DNA of 64,000 bases, taken from Mesorhizobium sp. B2-1-1. GTDB taxonomy: Bacteria; Pseudomonadota; Alphaproteobacteria; Rhizobiales; Rhizobiaceae. Each line of letters starts with the position of its first letter. Position 1 is the first letter of the stretch. The translations under genes were made by a program, and so were the position numbers. This document shows positions 44,685-53,179 of the stretch, piece after piece. Location: the NCBI RefSeq assembly GCF_006442975.2, contig NZ_CP083954.1, forward strand, positions 2,239,501-2,303,500, written 5' to 3'. The notes below the pieces were generated by a model. That model searched no databases. It saw nothing but the letters and a program-made list of their open reading frames with translations, and was not told where the DNA came from.

Positions 44685-44930
44685 TGAAGACCATTCCTTC
44701 CTTGACCTTCACGCTGCCACCCGGAGCCAGGATGCCTTCCGGCTTGTGACCGTCGCCGCGGGTGTAAGTTACCGAGTAGGTGATCTCGGGTGCTGCGGAT
44801 AATCGGGATAAGCTAGTGTCACCACCTCGGCGTAGGTGATGGTGTCCTTCTTCGGGACCTCGTAGGGGCTGCCGTCAACAATGATGGTGACGGTCTTGTC
44901 CTTGCCCTTTTCGTTCTCCTGGGTCTGCAT
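44659..44930 (-). pseudogene. Multiubiquitin-domain protein, one-base frameshift
   Basis: From an ATG at 44930 (AAGGA upstream) the frame reads MQTQENEKGKDKTVTIIVDG, PYEVPKKDTITYAEVVTLAYP. At about 44788-44790 one base is missing, and the next frame carries on EITYSVTYTRGDGHKPEG and VKVKEGMVFSVNRTGQS to a stop at 44659. Restored, this is a 90-residue, single beta-grasp copy of the bacterial multiubiquitin family, which works with E1-like and other partners in ubiquitin-like tagging. The length of 272 bases is one short of a full frame. It lies 26 bases after the DUF2188 gene. Confidence 0.8.
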
Positions 44931-44956
44931 TTTAGGATATCCTTGTGTTGAAGCCG

Positions 44957-45178
44957 CTAACCGCGCGGCGGGAAGGGATCGTTGCCGTAAGAGTTCGAGT
45001 CGCGGATCTGCCCGTTGGGGCGATGGATCACCACCTCGCTGTGCTGGTTGATGGCGATGTCTCTTGCCGAGGCGACCGCACCGGCTTGGGTCGGATGAAG
45101 CGAAGTGGCGCGGTTATTGCCGGCGCCGAGCACCGCCCACTGACCGTCGCGAGGTACGACATGCTGATTTTTGCCCAT
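44957..45178 (-). CDS. DUF2188 small protein
   Basis: A 73-residue protein from the ATG at 45178 (GGAGA upstream). MGKNQHVVPRDGQWAVLGAGNNRATSL and the end SEVVIHRPNGQIRDSNSYGNDPFPPRG are the DUF2188 signature, a small fold of unknown function. It heads the operon with the multiubiquitin gene, so it may be part of that system. The frame from 45235 adds an unsupported leader. Confidence 0.85.
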   Translation of the reverse strand: MGKNQHVVPRDGQWAVLGAGNNRATSLHPTQAGAVASARDIAINQHSEVVIHRPNGQIRDSNSYGNDPFPPRG

Positions 45179-45640
45179 GAAAGTCTCCGTTAAGGTTCGT
45201 TTGTCCGTCGGCAGGCAGCAGCGGTGCGCCATCATGTGCTCGGAAACGCTTTGGTGGCGCTGCCACAGGAGAATCGTCGCGAATTATCTGATCAGTCGTG
45301 GCGAGTCCGCGCCGCCGCGGCATCGGAGACGCGCAAGGTCGGGTGTGTGAGGCGGATGTTCGGCTTGCGCCGGGTTTTGTGCAGTCCTGCATTTGAATAG
45401 ACGTGCTTTGCCTGCACCAGCCGCCCATCAGGGTGCGGAACTGAGCCAATTCATGAAACCTTGCTGGAAGCGCCGAGGCACTTCGGCCTCTGGCACGTTC
45501 CACGAATTGAAGAGACGCTTGCCTGCTTCGGGTCACTGCACGAGCATGCTCGCATCGGTGTGGAGGTCCGATCGACCAGCCGGGCATACTACCAACCGGT
45601 GCTAGGGATAGCGTCCAAAAAAGCGCCTAAGTTCGAAGTG
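45179..45640. other. Gene-poor stretch beside island remnant
   Basis: These 462 bases hold no gene I can support. One plus-strand frame at 45461-45673 gives a plausible-looking peptide (HFGLWHVPRIEETLACFGS) but has no ribosome site, no family and overlaps the next gene. It could be a fragment left by the same deletions. The promoter of the DUF2188 operon should lie near 45200-45260. Confidence 0.5.
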
Positions 45641-46165
45641 CTACTGCATCTCTCCACTTCCGCGACTATGTGAGAAGGATTCAATCTCCTCCAAGTCAAT
45701 CCTGCCATCGCCGTTCTCGTCGACGACGTCAAATATCCTCCCGATCACATCCTGGATCTCGCTCTGCGAAAGTGCTCCATCGCCGTCGGCGTCCATTATC
45801 GCAAACATTATTTTCATCCTGGCCGCGTGCATCATGCGAGGCCCCATGCGATCAGGCTTTCGAGCTATCCTGTCCCCATCGTGCGGCCCTTGCCCTATGT
45901 CCCGGTGCCAATCTTGCCGATGCGGAAGCCTTTCTTCGGGGCCGCGATCTCCCTGCAGCTTGTCCTGTAACATCTCGTCCATCATCTGCCGCATCATCTC
46001 ACGCGTCTGGTCTTCTGTCTGTTTGTTAGGGCCTGGCAGTGGTGTGGATCCAGACTGCTGCGGCGGCGGCTTAAGCTCCGGTGTCCCACTCGTCTGGGCC
46101 AGCGCCGGCAAGCTTAACATGACCAAAGCAGCGGCAGCCGCCGTCGTCCCACATTGTACTTTCAT
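45641..46165 (-). CDS. Exported EF-hand protein
   Basis: A 174-residue protein from the ATG at 46165, behind GGAAGGAAA. A signal peptide (VQCGTTAAAAALVMLSLPALAQ) leads to a methionine- and proline-rich stretch. The C-terminus has two calcium-binding loops, DADGDGALSQSE and DENGDGRIDLEE, with the right acidic positions. It is probably a periplasmic calcium-binding protein, similar to CopC-like or calmodulin-like small proteins of rhizobia. Confidence 0.85.
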   Translation of the reverse strand: MKVQCGTTAAAAALVMLSLPALAQTSGTPELKPPPQQSGSTPLPGPNKQTEDQTREMMRQMMDEMLQDKLQGDRGPEERLPHRQDWHRDIGQGPHDGDRIARKPDRMGPRMMHAARMKIMFAIMDADGDGALSQSEIQDVIGRIFDVVDENGDGRIDLEEIESFSHSRGSGEMQ

Positions 46166-46749
46166 CGGATTTTCCTTCCTTGAATGGCCATGCCAAACTT
46201 CGGCATCACGGCCAAACTTGCTCCTCAGACTTTGGTTCCGGATGCAAGCTGCACAATAGAAGCTCAAATCGTGAGGTTCGGCAGCTGAAGTACGATGCAG
46301 CGATGTCGAGCGACAACATCTTCGGTCATTTGATGGGCCGCCTCGCTCACGGCTGCGGGGTACTCACCGTTTGGCGGGCGCCGACGACGCAAACCGCCGC
46401 CGAACTGGAAGCGATTGCATCTTCACACGGCTGGACGCCCGAACCCGTGTTGAGGAACTGTCGGCTTCGGAGACTGTCAGTGGCGCGGCCATCAGACGAT
46501 TTCCAGACTGCCGACCTTCGCTTGGGTGAGACGCGTAAAGGCTATCGAACGCGCAATCGAGGAACACAAACCACGGTGATCGTTGCTGCCGAAATGGTGA
46601 GATAGAGAATGCTCGCAGGCTGCTCCTAAAAAAGATGATCGAACGCCGCTTGGAATGGAACATGCGCTCCCACCACTGCTTGGCGCTCCGCCGGCATGCA
46701 TTGTAGAGCTTGGCACAACGGGAACCTGCGTTGCAGTCGAAAGTTCTTG
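46166..46749. other. Gene-poor stretch, no supported gene
   Basis: Two overlapping frames on opposite strands (46303-46605 plus and 46364-46759 minus) cover this stretch, but neither has a family, a ribosome site or convincing composition. I leave both uncalled. The base composition is less GC-rich than the flanks, consistent with acquired or decayed DNA. Confidence 0.5.
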
Positions 46750-47079
46750 ATGATGGCAACTCGCCCGATCACGAGCGTGCTCACCTCAATTGGCACGTTG
46801 ACCTCTCGGCCGGCAGCATTCCTGGTGCTGCTGGCTTACGCGGCCCTTTGGCTATTTCTCGACAGGGCGAGTTTGAACTGGCACGGCGCGGCGACCCTGT
46901 TCACCTGGGCCATGACACTGTTCATTCAACGCGCAGAACATCGCGACACGCAGGCGATCCATGCCAAGCTGGATGAGATGTTGCGAACGAATAGCTCGGC
47001 ATCGAACATCACCAGAATCGATGATGAGGAACCAGAGGAAATCGAAAAGCATCGCACTCGTAAACAGCAGGGCGATTGA
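46750..47079 (+). CDS. Low-affinity iron permease-like (LIP) small membrane protein
   Basis: A 109-residue protein with two membrane segments (PAAFLVLLAYAALWLFL and GAATLFTWAMTLFIQ) followed by QRAEHRDTQAIHAKLDEMLR. This last stretch (QN-x-x-RD-x-A-I-x-x-KLDE in relatives) is the mark of the LIP family, named after fungal Fet4. The bacterial members' transport role is untested. Two ATGs at 46750 and 46753 both fit. The PLD gene follows four bases later. Confidence 0.82.
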   Translation: MMATRPITSVLTSIGTLTSRPAAFLVLLAYAALWLFLDRASLNWHGAATLFTWAMTLFIQRAEHRDTQAIHAKLDEMLRTNSSASNITRIDDEEPEEIEKHRTRKQQGD

Positions 47080-47082
47080 GAT

Positions 47083-48423
47083 GTGCCATGCGGACTCGCG
47101 GCGCTACGGGCGGGTGCGGACCCAGTGAGGTTTGGCGTAAACCGGGGAAGGCTGCTTAACAGCCTCAAATACGTGGCCGTTGCCGTCATCGCCAGCCTGA
47201 TCACGTTGCTCAGCATAAACTTGGCACCAGAGCCACGCATTTTGCGAACGCTTGTCCCGCACCGATTCGACGCGTCGGATCCCGAATTTGCAAGGAGCAT
47301 GAGCAGTTATTCACAAGGACAGCTGTTCGATTCAAACGCGGTACAAACCCTTGTCAACGGAGATGAGATCTTTCCTTCAATGCTGCAGGCAATCCATGCG
47401 GCTCGGTCTACAATTGATTTCGAGACCTATATCTATTGGTCGGGCGTCGTCGGTTATGAGTTCGCGACCGCCTTGGCAGCCAAAGCCCGGGAGGGTGTCG
47501 AGGTCCGTGTGCTCGTTGACTGGGTCGGCAGCCTGCCGTTCGATGAAGACCTGATCGAGATCATGACAAGCGCCGGCGTGCGGTTCCAGCGCTATAGACC
47601 TATTCATTGGTATACGTTGGATCGTGTAAACAACCGGACCCATCGCAAGCTGCTCATCGTCGACGGGCTGGTCGCGTTCACCGGCGGCGTCGGTATTGCC
47701 GACAACTGGCTCGGAAACGCCCGCAACCCAGATGAGTGGCGCGACACGCACTATCAAGTCAAAGGACCCGCAGTGTCTGCCTTCCAGGCGGCATTCGCGG
47801 AAAACTGGTTGGAGACGGCCGGCGAGACATTGCAAGGTGAGAAGTTCTACCCACCCTCCGAACCTGCGGGGTCGCTTAGCGCTCAGCTGATCCTGTCATC
47901 GCAGCCAAATGGCTCGGAGAACATGGAACTGATGATGCTGGCGGCGATCGCTGCCGCCAGGGATCATCTTCGCATCGGAATGGCCTATTTCGTGCCTGAC
48001 GATATTGCCCTGCAGCAGATCTTGGACGCCAGGAAACGAGGGGTAGCAGTCGACGTGATCGTGCCCAACTGGCTCACAGACGTGCCCCTGGTCCGAAAGG
48101 GCTCGCGGTACTTCTGGGGCGACTTGCTCAAAGCTGGGGTCCGGATCTTCGAGTTCCAGCCAACGATGTATCATCCCAAACTCCTGATCGTCGACGACGT
48201 CTGGACGAGCTTTGGCTCTGCCAACCTGGACGAGCGCTCTTTGCGGCTGAACGACGAAGCCACGCTGAATGTCTACGGCCGGGATTTTGCCAAAACGCAG
48301 ATCGACCTGTTCAGCCAGGATCTTGCGCGATCAAGGCAGATCAGTTTGGGCGAATGGGAAGCGCGCCCCCTGACCGAAAAAGTATCGGACTGGCTGGCCA
48401 GCAGACTACACTCGCAACTCTAG
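47083..48423 (+). CDS. Phospholipase D-like / cardiolipin synthase-type protein
   Basis: A 446-residue protein with an N-terminal membrane helix (YVAVAVIASLITLLSINL) and two PLD domains. HRKLLIVDG (first HKD motif, about residue 187) and HPKLLIVDD (about residue 365) are both present; FTGGVGIADNWLG and FGSANLDERSL follow each. Such enzymes join or split phospholipid head groups, as cardiolipin synthase does. It lies four bases after the LIP-like gene, so they share an operon. A GTG at 47125 is another possible start. Confidence 0.87.
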   Translation: MPCGLAALRAGADPVRFGVNRGRLLNSLKYVAVAVIASLITLLSINLAPEPRILRTLVPHRFDASDPEFARSMSSYSQGQLFDSNAVQTLVNGDEIFPSMLQAIHAARSTIDFETYIYWSGVVGYEFATALAAKAREGVEVRVLVDWVGSLPFDEDLIEIMTSAGVRFQRYRPIHWYTLDRVNNRTHRKLLIVDGLVAFTGGVGIADNWLGNARNPDEWRDTHYQVKGPAVSAFQAAFAENWLETAGETLQGEKFYPPSEPAGSLSAQLILSSQPNGSENMELMMLAAIAAARDHLRIGMAYFVPDDIALQQILDARKRGVAVDVIVPNWLTDVPLVRKGSRYFWGDLLKAGVRIFEFQPTMYHPKLLIVDDVWTSFGSANLDERSLRLNDEATLNVYGRDFAKTQIDLFSQDLARSRQISLGEWEARPLTEKVSDWLASRLHSQL

Positions 48424-48985
48424 AGCCTCTTGGTGGACGAGTCCCCGCAAACCGGCATCTGCGCCCGTCAAATGGCTAATATGGTGCGCCACGCGCAAGA
48501 ATGGGAGCAACCCCGCAATAACACCGAGCGGATTGCTCAACACGCGCCCAGCAACTTCATCGGTCGATGCATCCCCACCTCGTCGGTCACGCGGCCCCTT
48601 TGCGATCATGACAGTGAGACCCGAAAGTGCTCTCAACGATGGTGTATTAAGGTCCGCGCATGGGCGGCTGGAAGCCTGAGCGATCAGAGGCACCGGCATG
48701 TCTTAATGAGGACGAATACGCCCACTTGCGTAAGGCAGCGCCAAAAGCCCCGGGGCGATCCAGAAGCCGGGCTCAGCCATTGCGGCGAGATCTGACAGAA
48801 GTCGCTTCATGTTGCCCCACCCGTGCCCTGACGAATCCGCGGCCGATCATAAACTCGAGACAAGAGTCCGCTCTTGTGGGAGGAGAAGCGGGCTCTTAGC
48901 TGCGACCTAAGACCCAGCGGCCGGCGCAAGAGCCGCCCAGCGGACCCGATCGCCAGAAAAAAAGTCCGCCCGCGCCATTTGGGCG
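48424..48985. other. Gap with no supported gene
   Basis: These 562 bases contain only short frames on both strands that lack ribosome sites or known families. No terminator is obvious after the PLD gene. I see nothing else I can name. Confidence 0.5.
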
Positions 48986-49485
48986 TCACCGTTTCGCGGC
49001 ATCGCTGTCGGCAGCGGCGCGAGACAGGAACATCTGCGTCGTCTCGGCGAGATGGCTCTTGAGCCAATCCCCCCATCGCCTCCTCTTCGCGCAGATTCTG
49101 TTCACACACACACGCGCCACCTCGGCCTCCCCTTCGGCGTTGGCCGCGGCGATGAGCATCGTGTAGGAGGCAATCTCCATATGCTCGAAAGTATAGCTGG
49201 CAAGCGAACCCTTCATCACCTCGTCGCCGGCGAACACGCCGCTGATCGACTGGGACATGGCGGTGAGCTTGCCACCTGCGTCTTTCATCGCGGAGGATCC
49301 CTCTCCGATCCGGTCAAGACAGCTTTTGAGGCGCGAGGCCTGCTGCCGCGCTGACGGATGCGGTCGCCGAGTTCCGGATAGCTTTCGAGGCGTGACAGTT
49401 GCCCGGAGAGCATCGTCTCGGCCTGCTCCTCCATGGCGTGAGCGTCTCTCAGCCACTGTATCAACCAGTCGCGCGATTGTGTCAT
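48986..49485 (-). pseudogene. DUF892/YciF-type ferritin-like protein, frameshifted
   Basis: An intact start at 49485 (AAGGGAGAG upstream) gives RDWLIQWLRDAHAMEEQAET and LSRLESYPELGDRIRQ. The family then continues in another frame (QASRLKSCLDRIGEGSSAMK, FAGDEVMKGSLASYTFEHME), shifts again at a (TG)5 run near 49102-49113 into LREEEAMG, and returns at a G6 run near 49070-49075 to WLKSHLAETTQMF. DUF892 proteins are ferritin-like helical bundles tied to stress. The three shifts mean the gene is dead or the sequence has errors at simple runs. Confidence 0.72.
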
Positions 49486-49702
49486 GAAGCTCTCCCTTTG
49501 GGTTGCTCGCCCAAACCGCGAGCGGAGAGGATGGTTCCGCCCGGGCTATGGCAGGCTCGGCCAGAGGGCTGTCGACGCGCGGATTAACCACCGACGCGAC
49601 TTCGAGCAGCGAGCCTCAACTGGCAGAGGGCCGGAGTCTGTAGCTTCTTTAGACCTCGGATAGGTTTTGGCGGTATCTATCGGGAAAAGGAGCGGGAAAG
49701 TC

Positions 49703-52144
49703 ATGACCGAGTTCTGGCAGTCACTCCTCGCCAATCTTGCCCTGGTCTCCATCCTCGTGGTCGCCTGGGATCTTGTGGCGGACTTCACCGGGCGCCTGTC
49801 GACGCGGATGCAGTCGCTGGTTCTTGGTGTGGTCATGTGCATGGGCGCGATCATTTCCATGGCGACGGGCTTGTCCGTCTCCGGCTTCGTCGTCGATCTC
49901 CGCGCCGCCTTCATTGCGGCTGCCGCGTTCTTCGGTGGATGGCCGGCGATGTTCATCGCTACTGCCGGCTCCATTGCCTATCGCATCTATCTCGGTGGAC
50001 AGGGCGCGAGCGTCGGTGTCGTGGGGATCCTCATCACCGCTATAGTCGGTATTGCGTGGCACCACATCGTTACTGCCCGGTCTCGCACCATGTTCGACAT
50101 ATTCGGACTCGGCGTGTCGGTAGCTTTCGCCGGGCTGATCACGCTCCTGATCATCCCCTCGCAAGTCGTTGCCGACCTGGTGCAGCAGAGCACACTCCCA
50201 TCACTCGTGTTCCGCTTCCTCAGCACCGTCCTCATAAGCGTTCTGCTGGACCGGCAGCAGCGGCGGCGCGATCTTGCGATGTCCAACATGATCTACCGGG
50301 CCATGGTCCGCGAACTCCCGGATTGCCTGAACATTAAGGATGTCGACGGCCGGTTCATCGCCGCCAATCCCGCCACTGCCGAAATGATGCGCGCCGCTTC
50401 GGTCGAACAGCTTATCGGCAAGACGGATTTCGATTTCTACTCTAAGGACGTGGCCGAGCGCTTCCGGCAGGATGAGATGGGCGCTCTGGAAGCCGGGCAG
50501 ACGCTGCGCATCGACCAGCCGGCGGTTTTCCCGGACGGCAGACAAGGCTGGCTCTACACGCTGAAGGCACCGTTCCGCGACGAGACCGGCAAGATCAGCG
50601 GCGTCATCACCTACAATCGCGACATCACCGAGCAAAAGCGAAATGCCCAGCTGAAGAACGATTTCATCTCGACGGTCAGCCACGAATTGCGCACCCCACT
50701 GACCTCCATCCGCGGCTCACTTGGTTTGATCGCGGCCGGCGTCGCCGGCGAACTGCCGCCCAAGGCCGCCAATCTCGTCAACATCGCCCACACCAACAGT
50801 GAAAGGCTGGTTCTTCTCATCAACGACATCCTTGATATGGAGAAGATCGAATCTGGCGTGATCACCTTCAAGATCAGGCAGATGGCTGTCCGCCCGGTCC
50901 TGGAACAGGCGATTGCCGCCAGCACCAACTACATGGCCGACAGCCGAATCAGGATCGTCTTGGTCGACGATGCCCCGCGCGCCGAAGCCAACATAGATCC
51001 GGATCGCCTGCATCAGGTGATGGCCAACCTGCTGTCGAATGCGATCAAGTTCTCGCACACTGATGGCATCGTCACGGTGAAACTCCATCGTCGTGCCCCC
51101 GATATGCTGCGCATCTCGGTCGTGGACCAGGGCGCTGGCATCCCCGAGGCGTTCCGCAGTCGCATATTCGGGAAGTTCGAGCAGGCGGACGCCTCCAGCA
51201 CTCGCAAGATAGGCGGTACTGGCCTGGGCTTGAGCATCGTCAAGGCCATCACTGAAAAGTTGGGCGGCGGCATCTCCTTCGAAACCGAGGAAGGCAAGGG
51301 AACCTCGTTTCACATTGACCTCCCCGAAGCGCACAGGCAGACCGAGAAGCCGGTTTCGGTCGAGCGCCGGGCGCGCAAGCGCGATGGCCGCCTGCGTGTC
51401 CTCATCTGCGAGGACGAGCCTGACATTGCTGTGGTGATCGCAGCACTTCTCGATGCAGAAGGCTTTGCCAGCGACGTCGCGCCCGATATCGACACCGCCA
51501 AAGCGCTGCTGAGCTCGCGCGACTACGTGGCGCTGACGCTCGACATCAAGCTGGCGGGGGAATCCGGAATCAAGCTCTTCCACGACATACGGGCATCACC
51601 GGTGAATTCCGACATTGCGGTCATCGTCATCTCCGCCGTCGCCGACGAGGCCAGGCGCTCGCTGAACGGCAGCGCCGTCGGCATCGTCGACTGGCTGGAG
51701 AAGCCGGTGGATTCGAAACGGCTTCACGCCGCTCTTGCCAAGATCGTCGGCCGTAGGGTCGAGCCGAAGCCACAAATCCTGCATGTCGAAGACGATGAGG
51801 GCGTGCTTGCGGTGATGTCAGAAGGGCTGGGTTCGGGCGTCTCGATCACCTCGGCGAAGACACTAAAGCAGGCCCAGGAGGCGATCGCCCGCTATCGCTT
51901 CGACCTAGTCATCCTGGATATCGCGCTTCCCGACGGATCGGGCCTCGACCTCCTGACCGATCTGCCGCTCGAGACTGCGGTCATCGTGTTCTCGGCGGCG
52001 GAACTCGACCAGAAGCTCGGCGATCGGGTGCAGGCGATCATGACCAAGACCAGAGCGTCGGAAATCGATGTGGCAAAGTTGGTACGGAACATGTTGGTTT
52101 CGTCCCGCAATGGCACTCGGCCTGCCGCGCACGCCAAGGAGTGA
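49703..52144 (+). CDS. Hybrid histidine kinase: LytS-type membrane domain, PAS, two receivers
   Basis: An 813-residue sensor from the ATG at 49703. The first 185 residues are a five-to-six-helix LytS-type membrane domain (5TMR_LYT). A PAS domain follows (ELPDCLNIKDVDGRFIAANPA). The kinase has His327 in FISTVSHELRTPL and an ATPase with NLLSNAIKFS, GAGIPE and GGTGLGLSIVK. Two receivers end it (phospho-Asp in TLDIKLAG and ILDIALPDG). It has no Hpt of its own, so the free Hpt at 57413 is a likely partner. It is followed closely by a response regulator. Confidence 0.92.
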   Translation: MTEFWQSLLANLALVSILVVAWDLVADFTGRLSTRMQSLVLGVVMCMGAIISMATGLSVSGFVVDLRAAFIAAAAFFGGWPAMFIATAGSIAYRIYLGGQGASVGVVGILITAIVGIAWHHIVTARSRTMFDIFGLGVSVAFAGLITLLIIPSQVVADLVQQSTLPSLVFRFLSTVLISVLLDRQQRRRDLAMSNMIYRAMVRELPDCLNIKDVDGRFIAANPATAEMMRAASVEQLIGKTDFDFYSKDVAERFRQDEMGALEAGQTLRIDQPAVFPDGRQGWLYTLKAPFRDETGKISGVITYNRDITEQKRNAQLKNDFISTVSHELRTPLTSIRGSLGLIAAGVAGELPPKAANLVNIAHTNSERLVLLINDILDMEKIESGVITFKIRQMAVRPVLEQAIAASTNYMADSRIRIVLVDDAPRAEANIDPDRLHQVMANLLSNAIKFSHTDGIVTVKLHRRAPDMLRISVVDQGAGIPEAFRSRIFGKFEQADASSTRKIGGTGLGLSIVKAITEKLGGGISFETEEGKGTSFHIDLPEAHRQTEKPVSVERRARKRDGRLRVLICEDEPDIAVVIAALLDAEGFASDVAPDIDTAKALLSSRDYVALTLDIKLAGESGIKLFHDIRASPVNSDIAVIVISAVADEARRSLNGSAVGIVDWLEKPVDSKRLHAALAKIVGRRVEPKPQILHVEDDEGVLAVMSEGLGSGVSITSAKTLKQAQEAIARYRFDLVILDIALPDGSGLDLLTDLPLETAVIVFSAAELDQKLGDRVQAIMTKTRASEIDVAKLVRNMLVSSRNGTRPAAHAKE

Positions 52145-52149
52145 TGCTA

Positions 52150-52527
52150 ATGCCCGCAAGGATCCTCTATGTAGACGACGAGGACGATATCCGCGAAATC
52201 GCCCAGATGTCGCTGGAGCTCGAGCCGGAATTCGAGGTGCGATCCTGTTCTTCGGGCATGCAGGCGCTGGCCGATGCCGCCGAATGGCGGCCCGACCTCA
52301 TCCTGCTCGATGTGATGATGCCGGACTTGGACGGACCGGAGACGCTGAGGCGCCTGGCCGAGTCCCGGCCGACGGCGTCGATACCCGTGGTGTTCATCAC
52401 CGCGCGCACCCAGACGCATGAGGTCGAACGCTATCTGGCTATGGGGGCGGTGGGGGTGATCGCCAAACCTTTCGACCCGCTTGCGCTTGCCGGTGAAGTC
52501 AAAAGATTGCTTCTATCGCGCACCTGA
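52150..52527 (+). CDS. Single-domain CheY-like response regulator
   Basis: A 125-residue receiver. The acidic pair is in ILYVDDEDD, the phospho-Asp in LILLDVMMPDLDG, then FITARTQ and KPFDPLAL (switch Lys). There is no output domain. The start at 52150 has AAGGAG eight bases upstream, placed over the kinase stop at 52144. It probably takes phosphate from the hybrid kinase. Confidence 0.92.
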   Translation: MPARILYVDDEDDIREIAQMSLELEPEFEVRSCSSGMQALADAAEWRPDLILLDVMMPDLDGPETLRRLAESRPTASIPVVFITARTQTHEVERYLAMGAVGVIAKPFDPLALAGEVKRLLLSRT

Positions 52528-52786
52528 GCCGACGTATGGCTTGGCCACCGAGCGCAGTTTGTCTGCACACTGTGCGATGCCGTTCAGGGCTCCTATACCA
52601 TGTCGCCTTATTCATCTACTGATTGTGCCGAGGTGCAGGCGCAGCGAATCAGGTTGTCTATAATCGCGTGGCATCGGCGGACGTCGATGAGAGAGTCGAG
52701 ACGAATATTTCTGTCTGCATGGACCGCATTGGCGGATGTCGGTTCATGGGATCACTCCGGGGGGCGACGGAACCGGAGCAAGGCTG

Positions 52787-53179
52787 GTGAACGGAGCGAA
52801 GGCAAGAGTTCTGATTTGCGATGACGATCCCTTGTTGATCGAGCTGATGGAATTCAGGCTCAGGGCAAAGGGATATGAGGTCATCAAAGCAGTAGACGGG
52901 GCGGAAGCGCTCTCGAAGGCAGAGCATGAGGCGCCGGACATCATCGTGCTCGACGCGATGATGCCCAAGGCCGACGGCCTGGAGGTCCTTGCCCGCATCA
53001 AGGGCGATCCGGCTTTGTCCGAAACCCCGGTCGTCATGCTGACCGCCCGCAAGGGCGAAAGGGACATCGTCTCGGCCCTCGAAAAAGGAGCCGACGACTA
53101 CCTTGTGAAGCCATTCATCCCCGAGGAGCTTCTGGCGCGGTTGGCGCGTCTGCTCGCGCGAAAGAGCGGGAAACGCTGA
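52787..53179 (+). CDS. Single-domain CheY-like response regulator
   Basis: A 130-residue receiver from a GTG at 52787 with GGAG eight bases upstream. VLICDDDPLLIELM, IIVLDAMMPKADG (phospho-Asp), MLTARKGERD and KPFIPEELLARL are all intact. No output domain. An ATG at 52736 gives a longer leader without a ribosome site. Its stop overlaps the start of the TPR/barrel gene, so they are one operon. Confidence 0.88.
   Translation: MNGAKARVLICDDDPLLIELMEFRLRAKGYEVIKAVDGAEALSKAEHEAPDIIVLDAMMPKADGLEVLARIKGDPALSETPVVMLTARKGERDIVSALEKGADDYLVKPFIPEELLARLARLLARKSGKR

Noticed and set aside
45114..45587. 157-residue minus-strand frame
   Set aside because: Overlaps the DUF2188 gene in another frame and has no domain or convincing start.
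48430..48899. Short plus-strand frames after the PLD gene (121 and 79 residues)
   Set aside because: No ribosome site, no recognisable family, and composition unlike neighbouring genes.
44270..49700. Direct repeat of the tRNA 3' end marking the far end of an island
   Set aside because: I looked for a second copy of GGTTCGAGTCC plus flanks and did not find one; the far boundary may be lost or outside the window.
52736..52786. Upstream ATG for the second response regulator
   Set aside because: Adds a non-conserved leader and lacks a ribosome site; the GTG at 52787 has GGAG at proper distance.
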